Assembly (NCBI GenBank): GCA_020310875.1
Contig: MU260066.1
Coordinates: 627,501-691,500 of the forward strand
From: Ceratopteris richardii
Taxonomy: Eukaryota; Streptophyta; Polypodiopsida; Polypodiales; Pteridaceae
Direction of reading: 5' to 3'
DNA length: 64,000 bases
The notes under the pieces were generated by a model that ran no database searches, was not told the origin of the DNA, and worked only from the letters and a program-made list of their open reading frames with translations. This document shows positions 1 through 31,679 of the stretch, piece by piece. A program made the position numbers and the translations under genes. The stretch's first letter is position 1; the number at the start of each line of letters is the position of its first letter.

Positions 1-89
1 CCCTTATCAATCTATCCATGTAAATTCTCTGGTATCAATGTTGTCAAAAGCTTCCTAATTGCTAGATATTCTATCTTCTTGACATCCCA

Positions 90-570
90 GTGGGCTTTGA
101 TGTCTCAATGGGCCAACGTTGGAATTGGGTGCTCTCCAAGCTTGACAACAAACTCCATTATTGGATGGGTATGCGGCTTAATGTGGTTGGACAAGAAAAG
201 CTGATCAACACTCTCCTTGTTTCTTCTATCATTTACTTCTTGTCATGTTGGAGACCATGCAACAAGGAGACGAGTGCCATTAGCAAATAGTCTTTAGTTT
301 TCTTTTCTTAAAAGCATCTGAATTTGGCAAGACCTCAGTAAGCTCTTTAAGTTACATCATCTTTTTAACTGGAAGCAAGTCTTACTTGGGGAAGTGATTG
401 GATACCCTTCTGCTTTGTGGAATGCCTTTAGAAGTGATGCGCTCTAGAAGATTTGGAAGGAAAGATGTGCAATCAACTTTGATAAGACTCCTAAGAGTGG
501 TCAATAGAGAAATCCCTAGTCTATCTAGGTAAAAGGATCCATAATTCCAAGAAGTGATGATGAAAAACAA
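90..570 (+). pseudogene. LINE (non-LTR) reverse transcriptase C-terminal relic
   Basis: The frame at 90-290 reads like the end of a plant LINE reverse transcriptase: a stretch around LNKKLHYW followed by GQEKLINTLL and YFLSCW, the usual order after the RT thumb. Between about 400 and 530 a second in-frame piece reads KIWKERCAINFD, like the zinc-binding tail of plant LINE ORF2. Stops separate the two and no intact ORF remains. An A-rich stretch near 735-750 may be the old 3' tail. The family call rests on motif memory only. Confidence 0.45.
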
Positions 571-1082
571 ATGTGCCCTCCCCTCCCCCCCAAAAGGGAC
601 AAAAAGGTTATTAACCTTCTTCGTAATTCTCTCTAATTTTTATGTATTTTCATTCCTTCTTTTAGTTTAAAGCATGTATTATGTAAAAAATAAATAAACT
701 TGATTTTGTGTCATTAAATGAAACTTTTCATAATGAAGAAAAAAGAAAAAGTTGTTGACTCATTCTCAACATGTCAAAGCTTAATCAACATGGCTAGATG
801 AGCATGATTCAACAGAATGCTCCATCATTTCTTCAATGTAGAACAAAAAGTCAATGAAACAACGATTAATTTGTCCTTGTTACTCACAAAAGAAATAGAT
901 GTGAAGCACATTAAGTTTTAATTGGCCTCTATCACTGACACAAGATTGGGACATGGTAGATACAAATTTAAGGATGGATGATATGGCATTGAAATTCAAC
1001 TTATGATGAGGACATTATTCTTGATTCAAAAATAGTCTCATGAAAAAGGCTACATGGAATGTACCAAGACTAGGACTAAATA

Positions 1083-1650
1083 ATGCCAAAAAATGGTTGT
1101 ACATTGAGACTTGCTATATGTGCAAGGAAATTCTACAATTACGTAAGTTCTATGGTATGCAAGAAGAACCTGTTTACTGAATGGTTCTCTTTCAAACTCC
1201 AACAAAGTAAATCAAAATCAAACAGCATACTCTCTTTGGGACGAGATGATGACCAGATTCTTGATACAAATGAAGTACTTAATTTATGTCATTCACACTT
1301 CTCAAATGTCAAGGATCCAGTTGCACAATGATGATAAAGTTGGGATCAATCATCTTCTTCCTTCAAGATGACCTTCTTTATCCAAAGGACATGGACAGGG
1401 TTTGATGTTGCTGAGATAATTGAAACTTCTTTGTTTGCTACACGTCTTTTTTGTATGTTAAATCTGAAATGAGGAAGACCGAGGGTTAGACCACATACCT
1501 CCATTATTCAAAGCTTTGCTTATCATATTTATTCTCATGGTGACCTCAAAAACTTGGAGAGCATGTTCTAATCTATTACATACTTTTGCTTTGCCCTAAC
1601 ATCAGGTTTGAACATCAACCTTTCAAAAAACCAAGACTGATAGACATGAA
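1083..1650 (+). pseudogene. LINE endonuclease-RT linker and RT fragment
   Basis: The 82-codon frame at 1083-1331 matches the pattern of the segment between endonuclease and RT in plant LINEs, where a charged loop (LGRDDDQILDTNEV) precedes a helix ending in HSHFSNV. Further along, around 1555-1640, a frame reads SGLNINLSKN, which resembles the RT motif usually written SGLKINLSKS. Frameshifts and stops separate the pieces. Because the linker lies downstream of the RT tail at 90-570, these are probably two different insertions. Confidence 0.4.
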
Positions 1651-3850
1651 TTACTCTTGCTTTTATCGATTGACAAGAGCTGTATGTATTTCTAACAAAG
1701 ATATTCACACAAATACAAGGTATCATACTAGGAACATAAATTTCTAAAGCACTTGGAACGTTCTAACCACAAGCATATCCACTGTGTTTGAGAGTACGAT
1801 CTTACAAACTGTTATTGCTCCTTAATACTCCATGATCTTCTCCAAATACGCACTAAAAGTTGTGTCATTAATAATGTAATTTATATAGTAAATGTGGTCT
1901 ACATTGTTTCATCTTGCTATGAACACAAGCGTGACGTGCTTTCATGGTCAAGCTCATGGAGAGAGCATAGCTTGTGCATTGCAACGATATACAAATTCTA
2001 ATGGGAAAATTCCAAGGCTAGAATAGAAAATCCCCCTTCCAATCTTTGCATCCATCTAGCCCCATAACCTGTGCTCTTGGCTCAGTGAATTACTTGCATA
2101 TAAAACATGATATTCTTGCCAACAATCTTAACACACGACTCAACTTTTAATAATGCGGATAGATGTCTTGACAAATAAACAAATGTCTTGTTACTTCTGC
2201 AAAAAAAGTTGCAAAAAACTCCTGGAATCCATGATGAGAGCTCTAAATTCCCAATAGATGGTGGATTAAAAAGCAAAATATATTTACGCTGAGCACACGT
2301 ACCTTCCCAAAATCATGTTTTACTACAAAAGTCAGGATGCATTCGAGGAATCCTATATTTATTCAACCATTTTGATCTGAAAATGAATTTGTAGCATCCT
2401 ATCTAGAATCACGAACACATCAGGGTTGGAATGGCGTATATTGTCATCATGATGGTACCTATAATCATCAAGATGGGTGTAACGTGTTGAACTTGGACCA
2501 AATCAGCTTTGGATTCTATTGTATATTTAGCAGCCCAGGAATGCTCTTCTATTTAATTGGGAGCGAGAGGGAACATTTCATAAGGTGTTCCACAAAGCCT
2601 TTTAGTAATCAATGTATTCATGATGGGTTGGATGTCAAGAAACTAACTCTATAGATCATACCATCTTGTAGACATGATTTTTCAAATTATGATAGTATCT
2701 TTTGTAAGAATGAGACATTCCAAAAAGAAAAGTAGAAAAAGAGACACGTCCCAGTGATAATCTTAGCTTCTACAAAAAGAATACGCATTAATCTCATTAA
2801 ACATTCAAATGTTTAGAACATTTGAAGTTCCTATTAGGAAGGAAAGTGTTTGCTAATTAAGTCCTTCAAGTTTTCAAGATGCTCCAGTGCTACAAAATCA
2901 CTGCAGCCCGCTGCTCTGCCAGAGGGTATCTAGACAACTATCGGGTTAACTGGTGCACAGAAAACTAATTACTAGGCTTCAATAAGTTCTCTTTTAATTT
3001 AAGATGATAAGTAATCTATGTACAAACGCCCTTGCTGTTACACGATCATGGGATGTCTTACAACGTAAAAACCTATAATATTTTTAAGCTCAAACATTTC
3101 ATATATTAAATAAATAAATAAAACTTATTTCATTTAGACTTCCTAAAAAAATGGAAGACACACACCAATTTAGTCCAAATCAATCTATTCTACAGTAAAA
3201 CCCTTAGGACATCCTACACATTATTTGTGAAACAACAGTCATCGCTCTATGTAAGTTTTCAACATGATCAAGAGCTACACTTACTGCAGCATGCTGCTCT
3301 GCATGTATCTGTACAAGCACACAGAAAAATGGTTTCTAAATTTCAGTAAGTTCTCCTTCAATATTGGATGATAATCAACTCAAACTACACAAATCCAGCT
3401 TTTGTGTTAAAAACGGATGTGTTATAATGTCACAGTTGCTTTTTTAAGGAGAAACATAAACCATCATGGCCAGGGCTGACTAATGTTGGCCTTACAAATT
3501 AGTCTTGCCTTTGAAAGAATAAAGGATTTAAAGAAAAAATTAGTAGATGGTTCAATAACGTAAACGAGAAGCTGATTTTAGAGAAGTGTCACTGATAGTT
3601 TTCTTGATGCTTTCCAAGGGAGACATTGGCTCTTCAAAGTAGAGATTCACAGCTAAACCAACACCAACTCCATGTTGTGGATGCATGGCCTTCACATGAA
3701 AAAGTAGACCCCAAAGGTCTTTCTTTGTTCACAACTACAAAGTCTGTCCACAGGAAATCCAATTTCTCAGTCCCATTACAGATGTAGAACGTAAGCTTAA
3801 CAGACAATCAGAAGTACCTGTAATAAAACATCAACTGGAGCATGGATTCA
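1651..3850. other. No gene recognised; 3' flank of the BTB gene
   Basis: This AT-rich stretch has no open frame longer than about 64 codons and no motif I recognise. The part nearest 3850 is downstream of the minus-strand BTB gene and should contain its 3' UTR, but no polyadenylation signal stands out. Confidence 0.4.
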
Positions 3851-23598
<19,748 letters not shown>

Positions 23599-23651
23599 TG
23601 TTGCCCTTCCCCTTTCGATTTTCCAGCTTTCTTTCTCGTACCTTGACTGAA

Positions 23652-23661
23652 TATTTTATAT
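23652..23661 (-). promoter_or_regulatory. TATA-like box of the BTB gene (tentative)
   Basis: The minus strand reads ATATAAAATA about 55-65 bases upstream of the ATG at 23598. If used, the 5' UTR would be only some 30 nt. A more distal start is equally possible. Confidence 0.3.
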
Positions 23662-23871
23662 TGGGATAGTAAATCCTGGCTCTAGGGGCTGTGCAGAAAA
23701 CAGAACACTCTATACACCTGGAAAACCGACATAAAACTTTGATTCGTCGTGCGGCAGCGACTCTTATAACCTATCAAAAGGACATTTTCGTTTCTGTCTC
23801 GTTAAATTTCCAGACGCTCCTGTGCAAAACTGAGGAGATAATGTGTACGGCGCTCGTAGCAGTCGCAGGAG

Positions 23872-23880
23872 AAACCCTAG
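23872..23880 (+). promoter_or_regulatory. Telo-box AAACCCTAG
   Basis: A plant telo-box motif sits about 275 bases upstream of the BTB start codon. Such motifs are common near transcription starts of plant housekeeping genes. Here the match is by sequence only. Confidence 0.4.
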
Positions 23881-24302
23881 TTCAACAGATCGAATGATAG
23901 CATTGGCAGGAAAGTCAATCAAAACCGGCAACGGAGTAAGGTGCAGAGGAAAGCAACAGGTTGTCAGCCCCCTCCCAAAAAAAAACCAAAAAATTAAAAA
24001 ACCACAGAAAATGGGGTTTCAAACGCGCCTGCTGACACCTAAACACCCTTATCTTCCTGCAGACGCCCTGCGTTACGATGCAGGACGATGATTCTCTTAA
24101 CAATGCAGGTTCCTTTGATAATCACGAGGTGAAGATTTCCATCGCCACCAAATAAGCACGTTTTTAGAGGTTGGTTGACGACGCATAGAATGCAGGTGTT
24201 TCGTATTCAGATATGATTCTGGATTTTCCCATTCTCCGTTAACTTTAAATTTATATCGAAATTTTTCATCGACTTGTTTTGCGCTTGATTTTCGTTTTTT
24301 GA

Positions 24303-24356
24303 CACGTGGCGAGATTTGTGAAGGAACCGACCCCACATCGGATGTGGCCACGTGGC
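24303..24356. promoter_or_regulatory. Two G-boxes (CACGTG), 44 bp apart, upstream of the BTB gene
   Basis: GACACGTGGC begins at 24301 and the perfect palindrome GCCACGTGGC covers 24347-24356. G-boxes are bound by plant bZIP and bHLH factors. Both lie 700-760 bases upstream of the start codon. Confidence 0.5.
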
Positions 24357-25397
24357 ATTCAATGAATGGTAAACAGCATGTGCGATGGTCTCATGGTCTC
24401 CCCTCGAAGAGGACCAAGAAAACCTTATACATAAAAAGACCTACTTTGATATGTAAAGTTTATTTATTGCATTTTCTCTCAATTAAAAAAATGGAGGCAA
24501 ATTAAAAAAAAATGGAGGCAACAATTTCTACTAAGAATTTGTAATGTTCTCTTTCATGTTTGTCTCACAACAACGTTAAAGAGTGTCTCCATGATGGCAT
24601 GATATGCATGATTAGCTTTTACAAACGATGAAAGGAAGAAGTCTTGTCTTCTTCGATTCTTTATACTTTCTCTTTTTTTGGGCATGCCTCTTCTTTTAGG
24701 GTATTCTTCCCACGTTGTTATTCTCTCTTTAGTAAACATTTTTCCCACATGTGCATCCTCTCTTCTCTAAGCAAGAAAACTTTAAGAGGCTTGGAGCTTT
24801 ATGAAACTAATTAGTTTTATTGAATTTTGAAGTAATGTGCAGTGGGCATACTAGAGCAATTGGGGCACTTTTTATTGGGCATATTAGAGCAATTGGGGCA
24901 CTTTTTATCTTGTCACGATGTGCAATCTTTAGCTTGCATGCAAGTCTTACTATCTTAAATAGCTCTTACCTTTGCACATTCTATACTATACAATGCATAT
25001 TCATGTGTTGGGCCCATTCTTTCTCTATTTTCTTCATATTATGAGTGAATTCTTGCAACCTTACTCCAATAAACTAGTATGAGGCAAGAATTAATCATCT
25101 ATAAATCATCTTTAATGTTGTTTTTAGGTATTCTTTAGTTCATGAGATGTATTTGTGATCATTCAAACTTGCATTTTGGGATTAAATTGTGTTTTGAAAA
25201 AAAAGTATATTATGTGCAAGGTTCCCCCAACTTTAGAAACAATATTACAAGTACAAGGGTACTGGGCTATTCATAGTAGGGGCTCGTTGTGGCAAATATC
25301 ATGAATCTCTACTTCTTTGGCATTCTTTTTCATGCTTGGATCCATAAGCAATACTACTAATTTTTTGAAAATTCTTCTACATACAAGATATTTGAAC
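24357..25397. other. Gene-free stretch between BTB promoter and Copia-1
   Basis: No coding frame is convincing. A 33-bp unit is duplicated in tandem at 24844-24876 and 24877-24908 (GGGCATA-TAGAGCAATTGG core). Confidence 0.6.
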
Positions 25398-25592
25398 TTC
25401 ACAAGGAAGAAGAAGAAGCTTGAAGCACAACACATAATACTGAATGTATTACCACTAGAATGTACAGAGATAAGTAACCCATTAGGGATATAGGCATATA
25501 TATAGACCGAGGGGGGAACCTCCTAAAGAGGGGAAAAAGTGCCCCGACGGTCCTAGTGTGTTCACACACATCACTACCTAAATATATCAACA
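25398..25592 (-). repeat. Copia-1 3' LTR, truncated
   Basis: Homologous to 31366-31560. The terminal part matching 31330-31365 is missing at the 25398 edge, where the flank changes abruptly to unrelated sequence. Confidence 0.88.
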
Positions 25593-25665
25593 AATCCCCC
25601 CTTGGAGTGATGTGGTGAACAAGGAGTCGGCACTCATGTATAAGGAAGTGCCAAGCTATGTGGAA

Positions 25666-27322
25666 TCAATCCACAAAAGAAAGTAAGCCCAAAGCTTTGC
25701 AGAAAGCTTCAAAGTTCTCCCTAGGTAGAGCCTTTGTGAAAAGGTCTGCAATGTTCTCTTGTGTGGGCACATATGCCAAGCTGATCTCTCCAGCAGAGAA
25801 CCTCTCCCTAACATGATAATAATACACCTCAATGTGCTTAGTGCGAGCATGGAACACAGGGTTCCTCGCAACTACCAATGCGCTCTGACTAACAGTGAAG
25901 ATGGTGGTGGTAGAAGATTGACCAACACCCAAATAAGCCATGAGGCGTCTGAGCCACACACACTCAACAGTCATTGTGAAAGCTTCCCTATACTCAGCCT
26001 CACAACTAGAAGTGGCCACAGTAGGATGTTTCTTGCTCAGCCAAGATATGCATGAGCTACCAATCATGAAGCAAAAACCACTAGTGGACACACGAGTGTC
26101 ATAGCAACCAGCCTAGTCAAAGTAAAAAAAAACATGCAAATCTGGCGATAGTGATCCCCCCTTGGGATAAAACAACCCAAGTAGTCGGGTACCACTCAAG
26201 TAGCAAAAGATGCACTTAACCACCTACCAATGCTTGACACCTAGGCAACGCATAAACCTGCTCATCTGTGAGATAGCAAACTAAATATCTGGCCAAGTAA
26301 TGCATAAGTAAATCAAGCATCCAATAGCCTGCTGATAGAGAACAACATCAAATGCATCTCCAGCATCATGGAGACTCAATCATAAACCTGTCTCCATAGG
26401 AGTGGCAATAGTTTTACAATCTTCAAGGCCAAAACACTGCAATAATGTGTCAATATATTTCGTTTGACACAAATCCATTCCACCATCAACGTGCATAAAC
26501 TGAATGCCCAAATAATGATGCAAATGCCCCAAATCAGACATCTCAAATGAGGCATGTAAATCAGCCTTGAAATCAGCAATATGCTTCTCATGAGGACCAG
26601 TGAGCAGCATGTCATCAACGTACACCACATTGATCACAAGCACATCATTAGCACGCTTAACATATAAGGTGCTTTCAGTTGGACTGTTCTCAAAATCATG
26701 TGCAATCAGATAGGCATGTATCTTTTCATACCAAGCACATGGTGCTTGCTTTAAACCATATAATGCGTTCTTTAACCTGCACACCTGATTTTCATGCCCT
26801 TTTTGCACAAAGCCATGGCGTTGAAAAACATACACTTCTTCATGCAAGTCACAATTCATAAATGTTGTTTATAAGTCCAATTGATGTACATTCCAACCAC
26901 GATGAGCTGCAAAGTGCACAGATGCTACAAACAGTAGTCATTCGGCAAGTAGGAGCAAAGGTTTCATCAAAATCAATGCCTCTTTCCTGTGCATAACCCT
27001 TTGCAACAAGCCTAGCCTTATACCTGTCAACTATTCCATCATGTTTATGCTTCAGCTTGTATACCCACTTAGTGCCAATGGCCTTCTTGCCAAGAGGCAA
27101 GTCACATAAAGGCCAGATACCATTTTTTATGATAGCATCATATTCAGATTGCATTTCAGCCATCCATTGTTCAAAATTTTGTGCTTCATCAAACAAAACA
27201 GGCTCAGTCTCATCATAGAGACTAGAGGAAGCCATAGCATAGCAATTTGATGCAAAAGAGGCACTACGAGAGCCTAAATGAGTATGATATGACAGAGGTG
27301 CATCTAATTTGTTGTCACGCAA
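25666..27322 (-). pseudogene. Copia-1 reverse transcriptase and RNase H, broken
   Basis: RT pieces are at 26849-27322 (GTKWVYKLKHK, YKARLVAKGYAQ, then a frameshift) and 26380-26859 (KNALYGLKQAPCAWYEK and the catalytic VVYVDDML). The stretch 26092-26379 still reads like the RT end (QQAIGCLIYLCITWPD) but has stops. RNase H is at 25666-26091 (SWLSKKHPTVATSSCEAEYR, ENIADLFTKALPRE). The frames are interrupted at about 26850, 26375 and 26100. Confidence 0.88.
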
Positions 27323-27481
27323 AGTCTACACTAGCCATTTTGGGATAGTTTTTGCCTCCTCAATATCATCTCTCTCATCAACAAGTGCATAATGCAAATC
27401 TGCATCAGAAATGGAATGATCTGCATCATCACATGAAACCTGCAATGGTTGAGAAGTTGCCTCATTAGGACCAGCACTAGA

Positions 27482-28601
27482 CTATCCACCTATAAAAAGA
27501 GGCAGCAAAGTATCATACATGTCTTTGGAGCTAACAGATGTCTCCTTCGTACATGAAAGTAAAGTTTGAATAGCATCTTCCACAAAAACAACATCATGGC
27601 TAACCAAAATGCATTTAGTCTGTGGATGATATAGAGGATAGCCTTTGCTTCCAGAACTATACCCAAGAAAAATACATTTTACTCCTATATCATCTAATAT
27701 CCTACGATGTTGTTCAAGCATTAATGCATATGCTAGACAGCCAAAAACACGCAGATGAGCAACAGATGGCTTGCGACCATGCCAAGCCTCGTATGGAGTG
27801 ATAGAGTTTAGTGCTTTAGTGGGACACCTGTTAAGTACATATGTTGCACACATGACAGCCTTAAGCCAGAAACTATGTGGTAAAGCCTGACTCTTGACCA
27901 TACACCTCGCCATCTCCATGAGTGACATGTTCTTCCATTCAATAACTCCATTATGTTGAGGTGTATATGACACTATACATTGATGTTTAATCCCATGTCC
28001 AGCTAGAAATGCATTAAAATCAGAAGACATATATCCCCCCCCCCGATCAAAACGGAGGGTGCCCATTCTACATGCTGACAAATTTTCCGCCAAAACCAAA
28101 AACTATTCGAAGCACATAAACACTTTGTACTTTGCTTTGAGTGCATATACCCATGCATGCCTAGAAAAATCATCAATGACAGTCACGAAGTAAAGATAGT
28201 TTCCAAAAGAAGGTGTCTGCATAGGATCACAGACATCACTATGTACAAGCTGGAATTTCTTAGTAGCCCGAATTGAACCATCTTTTGGAAAGGAGGAGCG
28301 TTGCATTTTGCCCAAAATACAACCTTCACAAACATGTTTTCCAGGTGCCTCAAGTTTGTGAGGACACCATTTCAGATTTTTGCAGGGGTAGCAAACTAGC
28401 AAAAATCAGGTGACCAAAGCATGCATGCCAAAGCTTTGCATCCGACATAGCCTGAGAATCATGTACTGCACATGTCGAATCGCTCACAGATCTTTCATAG
28501 TCTATGAGCTTATACAACCCACAACATAAAATGCCAGAAGCAATAATCATGTCGCCATTTGACATATCATGAATTGTACATCTGTCATCAATAAATTTCA
28601 C
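27482..28601 (-). pseudogene. Copia-1 integrase, broken
   Basis: The zinc-binding part lies near 28300-28460 (KLWHACFGHL, then KHVCEGCILGKM). The core at 27482-28402 holds LVHSDVCDPM, FVTVIDDFSRH and, after a frameshift near 28100, a GTLRFDRGGG block where the usual SDRGGE has lost residues, then TPQHNGVIEWKN. Changes in the catalytic neighbourhood suggest loss of activity in addition to the frameshifts. Confidence 0.85.
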
Positions 28602-28704
28602 AACTAAGCCAATCTTGGCTAATGCTGAAACTGATAAAAAAAAATTTCTTGATCCCTAGCACAAATAAAGCATCTGAAAAGCTAAAAGAACTACCATTTG
28701 TAGT

Positions 28705-29757
28705 TGTTTGAGCCCATAAAAGTCATCTTGGTCAAAGTCAACTACATTCAAAGTCAAAAGGTCAAAGTCAATGGGTCAAAGTCAACAAGGTCAAGGTCAA
28801 AGTCAATAAGGTCAAGATCAAAGTCAACATGTGCAAAGTCAAAGTGCTAAAGTGCAGGTGTCAAAGTGCACAGGTAGTGCACAATTAATTGTCCACAAAG
28901 GGTAAATTGGAGAAAGTGGGTTGCAGGTTGCAAAGGTATTTTCTCTAATTTCCCTAAGGTTCAAAGTGTTTTTTAAAGTATTTTGGAAGGTTCAGGTGAA
29001 CCCCCTCTTATGTGCAAAAGTGAAGACTTAAAAGGAAATGTGAAGGTATGTGAAGCGGCAGCGTACGCACAGGTGGAAGTATGGCCCCCCAATTAAAATT
29101 TTGGGTTTTAATCTAAAGTCACTACAGGACAAAACAGTGAGTCGTTGGCTGCCACTTGTAAACAGAATCTTGGGACATCAAAGTGAGCACCAAGATACTA
29201 TTGCAGTTAGGAGCGTACGTGATTGACACACTCAAATCAAGGCAAGGACTATTCTTGGACTAATCTTAGAGTAAGCAAGAGAAGCATAGTCTAAGTGAAG
29301 CAAGAAAGAGAAGTGCAAGAGTCACCAGTGTGCGACGCAGAGAAGTGGAAGTGAAGGAGTGCATGGAGAGTGACTAAGGGATTGTGCAGATAGTGCTAAG
29401 CTAGTCCCCCAAGGATCTCAAGGTCTCCTTGTAGTGTGCGCGTGCCGACAAAAGGTATTCATTCCTCCCCCTTAGTGGAAGCTTGGTGCAAGGTGTGCAC
29501 AAGGTTAAGCTTGAAGCAGGTGGAGGTCTGGTGCAGAGGAGGCCGGCGGCAAGAAGACTTTGGGATATTTGGTATTTTGTAATTGAGCACTCTGTGGGAT
29601 TGTGCACAGAGGTATTGGCTTGTATTGTGCTTCAAACATTGTAATTGTCTTATTGTAATCAATCGGCAGAGGCTTCCAAGGTGTATTTTCTCTTCTTGTC
29701 TCTTCCCTTTTCTCCTACAAACCCTCAAACTCCTTCTTGTCCAAGAATCCCCCAACA
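28705..29757 (+). mobile_element. Solo LTR (1,053 bp) inside Copia-1, with 5-bp target duplication GTAGT
   Basis: The insertion begins TGTTTGAGCC and ends CCCCCAACA and is flanked by GTAGT at 28700-28704 and 29758-29762. Removing it restores the continuous copia protease sequence seen in Copia-2 near 54920. There are no internal genes, so it is a solo LTR or very short non-autonomous element. The left end carries an array of GGTCAAAGTCAA units. A T-rich 3' segment with TTGTAATCAATCGG looks like an R-U5 end, giving plus orientation. Confidence 0.88.
28731..28865. promoter_or_regulatory. W-box array (14 TTGAC cores) in the solo LTR
   Basis: Fourteen GTCAA (TTGAC on the minus strand) occur in 135 bases. 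Thirteen fit the full W-box TTGAC[C/T]. The repeat unit is roughly GGTCAAAGTCAA. WRKY factors bind W-boxes, and the position near the LTR's 5' end is where U3 promoter elements would be. Confidence 0.65.
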
Positions 29758-29762
29758 GTAGT

Positions 29763-30980
29763 AGTCAGAATGATCTTACCAACTCCCATGACAAGATAAG
29801 AGGAGTTGTTAGCACATGTGAGTATTCCCTGTAGGGGCAAGCTCAAGTGAAGTGAAGAAATTGTGCAGCGAGGTAATATCTTTGGTTGCCCCACTATCAA
29901 AATACCAAACATTTGAGTCTAGTGCAGACATACATTGCTCATGAGAAGATGGGTCAAAATTGCAAACAGTAGTAAATGCCCATTCTTCATTCTGCACAAG
30001 ATTAGCAAACTCTGTTTTCAGTGTAAAGGCCTCTACAACAACCATTCTGGCTTCTTTCTTCTTTGCCTCTTTAGCAACCAATTTTGGACAACTCTTAATG
30101 ACATGATCATTTGCTTTACAGTATTTGCAAAAAAAAAAAATTGCTTTTCTAATTTCTTCTCATCTTTGTCTTCCTTCTTCAAATGTGTAGCATTTGCAGA
30201 TTTCTGCTTGCTAGTAGATGAGCTCCATTTACCTTTGCCCTTCTCACTAGCCAGGAAAGCTTCATCTGCAACACGCATAATGGACCTATTCTGAATATAT
30301 TGATCTTCCTGCAATAGAATAGAAACTAACTCTTCAAATGACAAGGCATTTGGATTGCCTTTCATCATCAAACGAAGAGTAGAAGCAGAACTATGATATG
30401 AATCAGGAGGACCATTCAGAATGGTTTGCACAAGTGAGCTAAATTGCATAACTTCATCAGTAGAAATCAATTGTTCCTTCAAATCCTTGATCTCTGTTAG
30501 AAAACTATCCATAGAATCACCTTCATTCATATGCTCACTCTCCAACTATTTTTGGAGGTAAGCAACACGAGCCTCATTTCTAGCCTGGTATAATGCAGTA
30601 AGTGTATCTCAAGCATCCCTAGCTGTTCTGCAAGAGCGAATGTGAGGAGTAATGGCACGTTTGATAGACAAGGATATCAATGCATGTGCCTGAGCATCTC
30701 TACCATCCCAACAAATTTGCTCTCTAGGAGGTGAAGTAGAAACTGTAGCACGAACAAGAATCTGAAGAATATCAGCATCTTCAATGCCATCTGCATCAAC
30801 TTCAATACCTGTATTTGCAGGTATAATAGGACGTTTTTCAACACCCTGCACAATGTTCCACGATCCTTTTGCAACAAATACATGTCGCATCATATAAGCC
30901 CACAATGGGTAATTGGTCCCATCCAACTTATCCTCAACAACCAACATATGAAATACATCACTGATTTCAGCCATGGCCAT
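29763..30980 (-). pseudogene. Copia-1 gag and protease, broken
   Basis: The gag start at 30980 opens MAMAEISDVFHMLVVEDKLD. A stop near 30608 and frameshifts near 30546 and 30060 split the frame. A zinc knuckle (CKANDHVIKSCP-type) lies near 30075-30130 and the protease site WYFDSGATKDITS near 29890. The solo LTR interrupts the protease after NTHMCANNSSY. Confidence 0.85.
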
Positions 30981-31312
30981 TGATTAAAATACCCTAATGC
31001 AAAAAAATGATTGTATCTGAAAAAGTTGAATAGAACTACCCTGACAAGTTTCGTTATACCTGTAGGAGACTTCAAGATGCTTATACTGGCGAACCAAAAC
31101 CTGTATATGTCTTTGGCACAAAAAGACGAAATAGCCTACACAAGCACTATGATAGTGCGTTCGAAGGTCAAAACAAGCTTAGATCGTGATTTCGGCACCA
31201 CAAGACAAAGTTGTTTTGATCTCCTAATCACCTTGAGTATGCTCACCAAATTTCATGCGATTTTGAGACTGTGACTGGAGGGGTGTCGACGACGCCTTAG
31301 ATGAAGCGGCAA

Positions 31313-31328
31313 CCTGCTCTGATACCAA
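31313..31328 (-). other. Copia-1 primer binding site (initiator tRNA-Met)
   Basis: The minus strand reads TTGGTATCAGAGCAGG directly after the 5' LTR, the usual plant copia primer site complementary to the 3' end of initiator tRNA-Met. Confidence 0.9.
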
Positions 31329-31329
31329 T

Positions 31330-31560
31330 TGTTGGAGTTAGACATCTGCGGAAGCACGCGAACATCACAAGGAAGAAGAAGAAGTTTGAAGCACAACACA
31401 CAATACTGAATGTATTACCACTAGAATGTACAAAGATAAGGAAACCATTAGGGCTATAGGCGTATATACAAGCTGGGGGAAAAAAACCTCCTAAAGAGGG
31501 AAAAAAGTGCCCCGACGGTCCTAGTGTGTTCACATACATCGCTACCTAAATATATCAACA
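31330..31560 (-). repeat. Copia-1 5' LTR
   Basis: 231 bp with TGTTG/CAACA termini, next to the primer site. It contains the family's TTAGGGCTATAGGCGTATAT block and poly-A-like GGAAGAAGAAGAAG. Confidence 0.92.
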
Positions 31561-31679
31561 AGAAACAGACATGCCTAATGTTATATTTCATAGATGTACA
31601 ATTCTGGAGGAACAAGAAGTTCCTACCTCGAGGAATAGCCAAGGCCAAAAATCAAATAGTTCGCTCGAGCTGCCTATTT
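31561..31679 (+). repeat. Left part of an older dispersed repeat (second copy at 34385-34507)
   Basis: About 120 bp (GTTATATTTCATAGATGTAC, GAACAAGAAGTTCCTACCTC, AAATAGTTCGCTCGAG) recur at 34385-34507. This copy is cut at CCTATT by the 2.6-kb element that follows and resumes at 34323 with CATGATGGCCATATGAG. Confidence 0.8.

Larger units (their letters stand above)
25398..31560 (-). mobile_element. Copia-1: Ty1/copia retrotransposon, degenerate, with nested solo LTR
   Basis: The 5' LTR is at 31330-31560, with the tRNA-Met primer site at 31313-31328. Gag starts at 30980, and protease, integrase, RT and RNase H follow in copia order down to 25666. A polypurine tract (25593-25603) precedes the 3' LTR, 25398-25592. 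That LTR lacks its last 36 or so bases compared with the 5' LTR, so no target duplication can be read. Stops and frameshifts occur throughout and a 1,053-bp solo LTR splits the protease region. The element cannot code for active enzymes. Confidence 0.92.

Noticed and set aside
24097..24351. 84-codon minus-strand frame upstream of the BTB gene
   Set aside because: No recognisable domain, covers the G-box promoter region, and its N-terminus runs through the promoter motifs.
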